A stretch of DNA of 64,000 bases from Hymenobacter sp. CRA2 (GTDB lineage Bacteria; Bacteroidota; Bacteroidia; Cytophagales; Hymenobacteraceae). The notes beneath the pieces were generated by a model. That model searched no databases. It worked only from the letters and a program-made list of their open reading frames with translations, and had not been told where the DNA came from. Within the stretch, counting starts at the first letter, position 1; each line of letters opens with the position of its first letter. The translations under genes and the position numbers were made by a program. Of the stretch, positions 1 to 6,221 are shown one piece after another. The DNA lies in NCBI RefSeq assembly GCF_002007105.1, contig NZ_MVBC01000004.1, positions 1 through 64,000 on the forward strand. Reading direction: 5' to 3'.

Positions 1-1
1 A

Positions 2-190
2 CCCCGGCGCAAGCGCCGCCACCCCCGCGCCTTCGACGCGCAACGCTATGCCCAACGCCACCCGGTCGAGCGGCTCTTCAGCCGCCTCAAGCAGTTCCGG
101 CGCGTGGCCACACGCTATGAAAAGCTGAATGCGCATTTCCTGGCATTCATCCACCTCGCCGCTACCGTGCTCTGGCTGCGTGACTGTTAA
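2..190 (+). mobile_element. IS5-family transposase, C-terminal fragment
   Basis: Only the last 62 codons lie in the window; the gene runs off the left edge. The peptide carries the Y(2)R(3)E(6)K signature of IS4/IS5 DDE transposases (Y, R, E and K in YAQRHPVERLFSRLK), so the third catalytic acidic residue is present. The sequence VATRYEKLNAHFLAFIHLAA after it is typical of the IS427 group. Whether the element is intact cannot be judged. The right terminal inverted repeat probably lies within about 191-216 (CCTAAGAACTGGCC), but this needs the left end for comparison. Confidence 0.85.
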
Positions 191-230
191 CACTTCCTAA
201 GAACTGGCCTAAACTCTTGATTAGTCCGGT

Positions 231-1208
231 TTACCCGCGCAGCTCCCTTGGGCTCACCCCAAACTTCTTCTTGAACGCCGTGCTGAAGTGCTGCAGGGAC
301 GAATACCCCAGCTCAAAGGCCAGCTCGCTGGCCGTTTTCTGGCCTCCGATGAGCTGGGCCTGAGCTTCGAGCAGGCGGTAATCGGCGAGGTAACCGAAGA
401 CGGTCTGGCCGAACAGCTCCTTGAAGCCTTTCTTGAGCTTGAACTCGTTCAGGCCGGCGATGCGCGCCAGCTCGGGCAGGGTAGGCGGCAGGTGCAGGTG
501 CTGAATGAGGTAGTCGCGGGCGAAGAGCAGGCGCTCCTGGTCGTACTCCGAGCGCACGAAGCGCCGGGGCTGGTGGCGCTCAAAGGCATCGGCTTGCAGG
601 GCCAGAATTTCAAGGGCTTTGGCGTGGAGGAAGAGTTTTTTGAGCGGGCCCTGCAATCGGCATTGCAGCACCTCGCGGATAGCGTGGTGCAGGGCCAGGT
701 TTAGCGTAAGGCTTTGCTCGCCCAGCACCAGCGGCTTGCCTTCGAGCATCCGCTCGGCGAAGCGGCGCAGCACGTCGTTGGCCTGCTCGCAGAGGCGCAA
801 AAACACCGGGCGGGTAAACTGCACCATGAAGGTTTCGGCCTCCAGCTCCTCGTGGCGCTGCGTGCCCTCGAAGCCGGGCGAGTACATCAGGTTGTGCTGG
901 TAAGAGCCCATGACCAGCGGGCGGCCCAGCTGCCGGTGCTCGAGAACGAGGCGCCCGCGCAGGTTGAACTGCAGGTGCACCACATCGAGCTGGGAGTACC
1001 ACTCTTGGGTGCAGCACTCGCGTAGGTGCCAGCGGGCGTGGCCCAGCCGGATGCCATCGAAGTACCAGTGGGTGAGCGTGCCGCGGCCGGCGGCAAACTC
1101 CAGTTCGCCGGTTTGCTCCACCAGCTCGGGCACGTCGAAGTCCTGAGCCACGTGCGCGTTGCGGTGGATCAGGTGCTTATCCCGGGCGTCACGGACTTCG
1201 AAGGGCAT
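231..1208 (-). CDS. AraC family transcriptional regulator
   Basis: A 325-residue regulator. The C-terminal third has the two helix-turn-helix motifs of the AraC/XylS family (LPELARIAGLNEFKLKKGF and ASELAFELGYSSLQHFSTAF), ending in the usual FGVSPRELR. The N-terminal part should be a ligand or dimerisation domain that I do not recognise. The frame is open for another 95 codons upstream, but those codons only translate a 21-bp DNA repeat (HVTxxxx heptads). I therefore chose the ATG at 1206-1208 (MPFEVRDARD), which sits 5 bases after a minus-7-like box TATCTTTA. The target is unknown. It may respond to, or act on, the adjacent repeat array; this is inference. Confidence 0.9.
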   Translation of the reverse strand: MPFEVRDARDKHLIHRNAHVAQDFDVPELVEQTGELEFAAGRGTLTHWYFDGIRLGHARWHLRECCTQEWYSQLDVVHLQFNLRGRLVLEHRQLGRPLVMGSYQHNLMYSPGFEGTQRHEELEAETFMVQFTRPVFLRLCEQANDVLRRFAERMLEGKPLVLGEQSLTLNLALHHAIREVLQCRLQGPLKKLFLHAKALEILALQADAFERHQPRRFVRSEYDQERLLFARDYLIQHLHLPPTLPELARIAGLNEFKLKKGFKELFGQTVFGYLADYRLLEAQAQLIGGQKTASELAFELGYSSLQHFSTAFKKKFGVSPRELRG

Positions 1209-1213
1209 ACTGG

Positions 1214-1221
1214 TAAAGATA
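1214..1221 (-). promoter_or_regulatory. minus-7 box (TATCTTTA) of the AraC gene
   Basis: Read on the minus strand, TATCTTTA matches the Bacteroidota TAnnTTTG element at 7 of 8 positions. It ends 5 bases before the chosen ATG, so the transcript would be leaderless or nearly so. No clear minus-33 TTG is visible; that position falls in the first unit of the repeat array. Confidence 0.55.
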
Positions 1222-1238
1222 GAAGCTGACTGCGGTGG

Positions 1239-1490
1239 GCTGACACGGCTTCGCGTAAGGGTGACAAAGCCCTGATTGCGCGCGACATGCCCTTGGCGCG
1301 GGGTGACATGGCAGTCGTCGGCGGTGACATGGCACTGAACAAGCGTGACATGACTTCCAACGGGCGTGACATGCCCTTCAAAAAGCGTGACAAGGGCTTC
1401 AACAAGGGTGACATGAACCTTGACGAAGCTGACATGAGGTTCAACAAGGGTGACATGGAGTTCAGCGAAGGTGACATGAACCCTGGAGGG
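1239..1490. repeat. Array of twelve 21-bp units with TGACATG core
   Basis: Units begin at 1239, 1260, 1281, 1302, 1323, 1344, 1365, 1386, 1407, 1428, 1449 and 1470, exactly 21 bases apart with no drift. Each starts with (G/C)GTGACATG or a close variant. The remaining 12 bases vary, although several end in TTCAACAAG. Because 21 is a multiple of three, the array reads as heptads in several frames (GDMxxxx on plus, HVTxxxx on minus), which produces spurious open frames. It lies immediately upstream of the AraC promoter. 21 bp is about two helical turns, so all cores would face the same side of the DNA. Confidence 0.9.
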
Positions 1491-1745
1491 CACGGCAGAA
1501 GCTTAAGCCGGAAGGTGCCGGGTTGCGGCTGAAGCGTCTACTGGGTTGCGGGCCGGCACGCATACCAAGGGTGAGAAATACAAGGCCGCCGACGGCAAAG
1601 CTGCAGCCTGCGGCCCCGGGCTACGTTATAGCTGCCGGAGCCTGACTTACAGCAGCCGGAATTTTGGGCCGGTGGCCCCGGCGGTGGGGACCGAACGCCG
1701 GACGTGTGCTTACTTGGCGGGCCTGTTCCTACTCATCGCCCCGCC
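1491..1745. other. Intergenic region, no gene seen
   Basis: It lies between the repeat array and the SGNH hydrolase gene. Short open frames exist on the plus strand but show no recognisable protein or consistent start. A promoter for the downstream gene is expected here, but I see no convincing TAnnTTTG box. Confidence 0.5.
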
Positions 1746-2705
1746 ATGCTCCGCCGTTCTTTTTGTCTTGCCTCGTTCGTGCTTGCCCTGGCGGCCGGCA
1801 CACCTACTCGTCACGCCGTAGCCGCGGGGCCGCCGGCCAAAAAGCCCATCGTTATTCTGTTTGTGGGCAACAGCTTCTTCCACGGTAAGTACCTGCCGGT
1901 GCTCAAGTACAATGCGGGCGCCATCAAGGATGAAAATTTCGGTCTGCCCAAGGAAGACCCGCGCTACGAGCAGTACGACCACGAGCCCGGCCCGTGGGGC
2001 GGCATTCCGGCCATCTTCAAGAAGCTCACCGACGAGGCGGGCCTGCGCTACGAAGTGCACCTGGAGTCCGTCAGCGGGCAGACGCTGCAGTTTCACTACG
2101 ACAACGCCCGCTCAGTTATCGACCGCCCGGGCTGGGATGCCGTGGTGCTGCAGGAGTACAGCACGCGCCCGTTGCCGGCGCGCCGCAGCGGCAAGCCGGA
2201 GCTGTTTCAGGAGTACGCCACCCGCATCGAGCAGCTGGTGCACGCCCGCAACCCCGCCGCCAGGGTGTACCTCTACGAAACCTGGGCCCGCGCCGACCAG
2301 ACGTACCCCACCGGGCGGCCCTATTCCGGTTTGCCCGTCGATTCGATGGGGCAGGACCTGCACGGCGGCTATTATGGCCTGGCCCGGCAGAACGGGCGCC
2401 TGGCCGGGGTAGCCCCGGCCGGCGACGCGTGGCTGCGCGCCATGCGGCAGGGCGTGGCCCTGCGCAATCCGTACAGCCCCGAAGCCGGCAAAGTGGATTT
2501 ATGGGGCGAGGACCATTACCATCCCAGCAACTGGGGCGCTTACCTCAACGCCTGCGTGCTATTCGCTGAAATCACCGGGAAGAACCCCGCCAAGCTGGGG
2601 CGCCGGGAGCAGGCCGCGGCCGATCTGGGCATTGCGCCGGCGGTAGCCGCGCAGCTACAGCGCATTGCGTACGCGCAGGTAAAAGCAGGTCGGAAAGTCA
2701 AGTAG
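1746..2705 (+). CDS. Secreted SGNH/GDSL-type hydrolase
   Basis: 319 residues. The ATG at 1746 opens a clear signal peptide (MLRRSFCLASFVLALAAG); the upstream in-frame start would only add residues before it. Block I of SGNH hydrolases is visible as ILFVGNSFFHG, with the presumed nucleophile serine in GNS. The C-terminal DHYHPSNWGAYL gives the Asp-x-x-His catalytic pair followed by the usual helix. The mature enzyme would act in the periplasm or outside the cell, probably as an esterase or deacetylase on a carbohydrate or acyl substrate that cannot be named. DUF4886-type proteins are the nearest family I recall. It is a single gene with no obvious operon partner. Confidence 0.8.
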   Translation: MLRRSFCLASFVLALAAGTPTRHAVAAGPPAKKPIVILFVGNSFFHGKYLPVLKYNAGAIKDENFGLPKEDPRYEQYDHEPGPWGGIPAIFKKLTDEAGLRYEVHLESVSGQTLQFHYDNARSVIDRPGWDAVVLQEYSTRPLPARRSGKPELFQEYATRIEQLVHARNPAARVYLYETWARADQTYPTGRPYSGLPVDSMGQDLHGGYYGLARQNGRLAGVAPAGDAWLRAMRQGVALRNPYSPEAGKVDLWGEDHYHPSNWGAYLNACVLFAEITGKNPAKLGRREQAAADLGIAPAVAAQLQRIAYAQVKAGRKVK

Positions 2706-2740
2706 CGCTTGTGGGCTCTAGCTCTGTCATCTTGATTCCC

Positions 2741-2775
2741 TGTCATCCTGAGGCGCTAGCCGAAGGGCCTTGTCC
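2741..2775. repeat. Dispersed intergenic repeat of the TCATCCTGAG type
   Basis: TGTCATCCTGAGGCGCTAGC and the following CGAAGGGCCTTGTC resemble a short repetitive sequence I have seen scattered between genes in Hymenobacter-like genomes. Only one full copy is present here. A related CGTCATTCCGAGC motif occurs at 62150. Function unknown. Confidence 0.55.
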
Positions 2776-3008
2776 CCGCAGAACGATAATCGTGAAGGCT
2801 GCATTTTCTAGTGTGGCAAGGTGCCGTGCGTACACCAGCCGAGGGATGAAAGTCAGCGAATTATGATTCTGAGGCGAAACTTCCGGCAGTCGAAAAATCC
2901 GGATTGTGTAAGTCGGGCTCCGAATGCTGTAACGTGCAGGGGCCGGGTACGGGCCACTTTTGCATCGTCGGGGTGGCAGTGGTCATCGGGCTGCTCCGGC
3001 GTGGCACC
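2776..3008. other. Intergenic region, no gene seen
   Basis: No protein-like frame. It presumably holds the promoter for the small HMA-like gene. ACTTTTGCATC near 2960 is the only weak minus-7-like stretch I can see. Confidence 0.4.
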
Positions 3009-3236
3009 ATGCTGGACCTGGAAATCTTTCGCACCACTGTTAATTGCCCTGTGGTGGCGGCCGCGCTGCGCGGGCAGCTACGGGCGCGGCTGCCTCGGGG
3101 CGCCCGCATCAGCTTTGATCTGGACGACTGCGACCGGGTGCTACGCGTGCATACGCCCGGCCAGCCGCTGGCAGTGGGGCAGGTGGTAGCCACTTTGCGC
3201 GAAAGCGGGTATTTATGCGAACCGCTTCCCGATTGA
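3009..3236 (+). CDS. Small HMA-like domain protein without CxxC
   Basis: 75 residues. The pattern (FRTTVNCPVVAAALRGQL at the N-terminus, ISFDLDDCDRVLRV in the middle, LRESGYLCEPL at the end) has the beta-alpha-beta spacing of heavy-metal-associated domains. The metal-binding CxxC is absent: only single cysteines remain at NCP, DDC and YLC. It may therefore be a structural or regulatory relative rather than a metal chaperone. The ATG at 3009 is chosen because residues encoded upstream do not fit the fold. The gene ends 12 bases before the DUF2807 gene on the same strand, so the two are probably co-transcribed. Confidence 0.65.
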   Translation: MLDLEIFRTTVNCPVVAAALRGQLRARLPRGARISFDLDDCDRVLRVHTPGQPLAVGQVVATLRESGYLCEPLPD

Positions 3237-3248
3237 TGACCGGCATTT

Positions 3249-3935
3249 ATGGCTTCGTTCAAACAACTCCGCAACATGATGAAAGCTCAAGGAAGCGGCG
3301 TGCTGGTCTGCCGCGAATACCCCGTTTCGTCCTTTACCCGCCTGCACCTGAGCACCCGCGGCACCGTGGTGCTGGTAGGCGGCGCCGAGGAGCGCATAGT
3401 GGTGGAGTGCGACGACAACCTGCTGGAGCACCTGCAGGTGGTTAATTCGGGCCGCACGCTCTACGTCACGTCGGAAAACAAGCTGCGTGCCCCGGCCTTC
3501 ACCGAGCTGCGCGTGACGGTGTACCTGCGCCAGCTCGATACGCTGCACTGCGCCTGCCAGGGCGACGTCGTCTGCGAGAATGTGCTGGTAATGCCGGCGC
3601 CGCTGGAAGTGAAAATCCTGTCGCAGGGCAACACCCGGCTACGGGTGCAGGCGCCCGCACTCAGCCTGAACATTGCCTGCGAAGGCGACGTGACACTGGC
3701 CGGCGAAGCAGGGGAGGTACAAATCAAAACCGCCGCGGCCGGCAACCTCGACGCCCGCGAGCTGCGCGCCCAGCACCTGCGGCTGCGCAACGCCTCGGCC
3801 GGCAACCTGGACCTGTACGCCGAGCAGACCATTAACCTGACGCACCTCGGCGCCGGTCACATCCACTACCGCGGCCCCGCGCGCCTCACCGATGTGCGTC
3901 AGTACGGCGCGGGCGAAATCCGGCACGTGGGCTAA
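3249..3935 (+). CDS. DUF2807 (GIN domain) protein
   Basis: 228 residues. The body is a repetitive beta-helix-like sequence with the short strands and turns of DUF2807 putative auto-transporter adhesin head domains (for example LSLNIACEGDVTLAGEAGEV and AGNLDARELRAQHLRLRNAS). Many DUF2807 proteins carry a signal peptide. This one starts MASFKQLRNMMKAQGSG, with no hydrophobic segment, so it may stay in the cytoplasm or the true start may differ. The gene lies 12 bases after the HMA-like gene. The molecular role of the family is not established. Confidence 0.8.
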   Translation: MASFKQLRNMMKAQGSGVLVCREYPVSSFTRLHLSTRGTVVLVGGAEERIVVECDDNLLEHLQVVNSGRTLYVTSENKLRAPAFTELRVTVYLRQLDTLHCACQGDVVCENVLVMPAPLEVKILSQGNTRLRVQAPALSLNIACEGDVTLAGEAGEVQIKTAAAGNLDARELRAQHLRLRNASAGNLDLYAEQTINLTHLGAGHIHYRGPARLTDVRQYGAGEIRHVG

Positions 3936-3938
3936 GCC

Positions 3939-4469
3939 TCACCCATAGATGAGCATGATTTTCTGGGCGCCGTACTGCTGGTAGCAGGCCAGCGTTTGGC
4001 GCAGCGTCTGCAAGTCCTGCCCGAGCTGCCCGCTGCTGAGGTAGCCGCGGTCCTCCGGATACGGGTTCTGGGGCATCTTGGGCAGCTGGGCCAGCAGGTC
4101 GTAGGCCATGGAGGTATCGGGGCTGAGCAGGGTGGCCTCCAGTTGCTCGGTGGTGGCTTCCCAGTTGGTGGGCGTGCGGTGGTTTATTGCGCGGTAATAG
4201 TGCGGCTCTTCGGCCAGCCGCCGCAGGAACGCGTCTACCAGGGCTATAAAGCCCCCGAGGTCCTGCCAGAATTGGGGCTCGTCCTCGTCGTCGAAGTAGC
4301 CGTAGTGCTGAAACGCCGATAAGTCCAGGCCCAGCAGCCCGGACACCTGGGCCACCTCGCTGCCTTCGCCGTAGCCGCCCACCTGCTCGAAAAAGTAGGA
4401 CAGGCCCTCGGGAAAGTCATTGGGGCAATCCAGCTCCCGGTCGGGCTGAATGAAGTAGTTCATTCCCAT
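3939..4469 (-). CDS. Hypothetical protein, acidic, soluble
   Basis: 176 residues, not recognised. It is rich in Asp, Glu, Gln and Tyr, with no signal peptide or membrane segment. It starts MGMNYFIQPDRELDCPNDFP and ends QKIMLIYG. The ATG at 4467-4469 is followed two codons later by a second ATG. The gene converges with the DUF2807 gene, 3 bases apart. Codon use matches the neighbours, which supports a real gene. No function is proposed. Confidence 0.65.
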   Translation of the reverse strand: MGMNYFIQPDRELDCPNDFPEGLSYFFEQVGGYGEGSEVAQVSGLLGLDLSAFQHYGYFDDEDEPQFWQDLGGFIALVDAFLRRLAEEPHYYRAINHRTPTNWEATTEQLEATLLSPDTSMAYDLLAQLPKMPQNPYPEDRGYLSSGQLGQDLQTLRQTLACYQQYGAQKIMLIYG

Positions 4470-4638
4470 AATGGATGCGGTGTAGGGTGACGGTGTCGAT
4501 GCGGCTCAAGTACGGCAGCGGGAAGCCGTTCGGACAAATCAGGGGAGATATTTCCGGCAGGCCCAGCCGCGGCGGCCATCCGTCGCTGCCCAAACGTATA
4601 CACCCCGCCGCACTTCTTTTTCACATTCCTCTGCTTCG

Positions 4639-5661
4639 ATGAAGTCGGCTATTCAGCACTTTCCGCCCGCGTATTTTGCCTGGGTGATGTCCACGGGCAT
4701 CATTTCCCTGGCGGCCCATTCGCTGGGCATTGACTGGCTGGCCGACAGCCTGTTTTACCTCAATGCAGTGCTGTTTCCGCTACTACTGGCCTTGCTGCTG
4801 GCCCGAGCGGTGCTGTTCTTTTCTGCCTTTCGGCAGGAGCTGACCACCCACGCCAAAGGCCCAACCTTCCTGACCGTGGTAGCCGCCGCGGCCCTGCTGG
4901 GCAATCAGTTTCTATTGCTGCGGCACAACCAGGCGCTGGCCACGGCCCTCTGGCTGCTGGCCGCCGCGTGCTGGGTGCTGCTACTTTACGGCTTCCTGCT
5001 GGGTGTGAGCCTGACCGCGGAGAAGCCGCCGCTGGGGCAGGGCTTCAACGGCAGCTGGCTGCTGCTGGCAGTCAGCACGGAGGCCTTGGCGGTGCTGGGT
5101 GCCGGGCTGGCGCCGAAGTTGGAATGGGCATCCGTAGCCACCTTTGGAGCACTGAGTCTGTTTCTGCTCGGCAGCGTCTTTTACCTCGTGCTGATGACGC
5201 TGCTGGTCTACCGCATGGCATTTAAGCCGCTGGCAGGCGAAGAGGTCGGGGCCGCGTACTGGATCAGCGTGGGCGCCAGTGCCATTACTGTGCTGGCGGG
5301 CAGCAACCTGGCCGACGGCCTGCTGCAGGTGTCGGCCTTCTCGGGGCTGCTGCCCTTCGTCAAAGCTTACTGCGTGCTGTTTTGGGCCGTAAGCACGTGG
5401 TGGCTGCCGCTGGTAGCGGCGTTGCGCATCTGGAATCACCTGAGCACCCGGCCCGCCTTTGCCTTCAGCCCGACGTACTGGGCCATGGTATTTCCACTGG
5501 GCATGTACACGGCGGCCACGCTCAAGCTGGCCCAGGTCCTGCCGCTGCCCGCGCTGCAAAGCATTGCCACGTATTTCATCTGGCTGGCCGTGGCCGCGTG
5601 GTTGCTCACGGCCGGGGGCATGCTCTGGCACTTCGCCGCAGGTGTGCGGGCCGCCAAGTAG
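4639..5661 (+). CDS. TDT/SLAC1-type transporter (TehA-like)
   Basis: 340 residues with about ten hydrophobic segments. The N-terminus FPPAYFAWVMSTGIISLAAH is characteristic of the tellurite-resistance/dicarboxylate transporter (TDT) family, which includes TehA, Mae1 and SLAC1 anion channels. It should be an inner-membrane carrier or channel for a small anion; the substrate cannot be read from the sequence. The ATG at 4639 begins MKSAIQHFPPAYFAW, which fits the family start. It is a single gene, convergent with the gene at 5668. No TehB methyltransferase is adjacent, so tellurite resistance should not be assumed. Confidence 0.85.
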   Translation: MKSAIQHFPPAYFAWVMSTGIISLAAHSLGIDWLADSLFYLNAVLFPLLLALLLARAVLFFSAFRQELTTHAKGPTFLTVVAAAALLGNQFLLLRHNQALATALWLLAAACWVLLLYGFLLGVSLTAEKPPLGQGFNGSWLLLAVSTEALAVLGAGLAPKLEWASVATFGALSLFLLGSVFYLVLMTLLVYRMAFKPLAGEEVGAAYWISVGASAITVLAGSNLADGLLQVSAFSGLLPFVKAYCVLFWAVSTWWLPLVAALRIWNHLSTRPAFAFSPTYWAMVFPLGMYTAATLKLAQVLPLPALQSIATYFIWLAVAAWLLTAGGMLWHFAAGVRAAK

Positions 5662-5667
5662 GTTGCC

Positions 5668-6123
5668 TTAGTCCACGATGAGTGCCTGCGGGGCTGCCTG
5701 CTTGATGCGGCTCAGCAGCCAGTCGGTTTGGCGGGTGGTGCGGGAGCTGCAAAACTCGCAGGTGGCTTTCAGGTCTTCGTCGCGCAGGGCCAGGGCCGCC
5801 TGGTGAATGACGGTCCAGCAGAGCTGCGCTTCCTGGGTCAGCAGCCACAGGTCGTGCAAGTCCCGAATCAGGCCCAGGCCGCCGCTGCGCGGGGGCGCAA
5901 ACAATTGCTGTTTGAGCCGGCTCGGCTCCGAGCTGCGCTTTTCGGCGTAGCGCTGCAGGTAGGGCACCAGCTTGCCGCGGTGCTCCCGCGACCAGGCCGA
6001 GAGCTTCTGGCACATCTGCTCGATGTCGGGCTCGTCGTGGTGGTGCCGGGCTACTTGCTCAAACGCCTTGGTAATTTGTTTTTCGCTGTGGTCCAGTATG
6101 CCGAGGTAGTTGCCGAGGTGCAT
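5668..6123 (-). CDS. Hypothetical protein, helical, possibly ferritin-like
   Basis: 151 residues, predicted mostly helical from composition. The first helix has HLGNYLGILDHSEKQITKAF, and a later helix contains a CEFCSS pair followed by RTTRQTDWLLSRIKQ. Glu and His are placed in a way that recalls four-helix ferritin-like bundles (DUF892 style), but I cannot line up a full metal site. It lies 98 bases downstream of the molybdopterin oxidoreductase on the same strand and may belong with it. Function unassigned. Confidence 0.6.
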   Translation of the reverse strand: MHLGNYLGILDHSEKQITKAFEQVARHHHDEPDIEQMCQKLSAWSREHRGKLVPYLQRYAEKRSSEPSRLKQQLFAPPRSGGLGLIRDLHDLWLLTQEAQLCWTVIHQAALALRDEDLKATCEFCSSRTTRQTDWLLSRIKQAAPQALIVD

Positions 6124-6221
6124 AGGAGTAGAGGCTTTGCGCTGCCTGCCTCGCAGCTATGGGGCGCGTAGCGCGGCGGACAGAAGTAAAGAGAACGGCA
6201 GAGTGCAGTACGCCGGCCGCC

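Noticed and set aside
1209-1493. Coding extension of the AraC gene with HVTxxxx heptads
   Set aside because: The heptads are explained by the 21-bp DNA repeat, which is open in several frames on both strands. The extension has no known domain, and a minus-7 box lies just before the internal ATG.
1287-1532. Plus-strand 81-codon frame of GDMxxxx repeats
   Set aside because: It has the same cause: a repeat whose period is a multiple of three. There is no start context or conserved flanking sequence.
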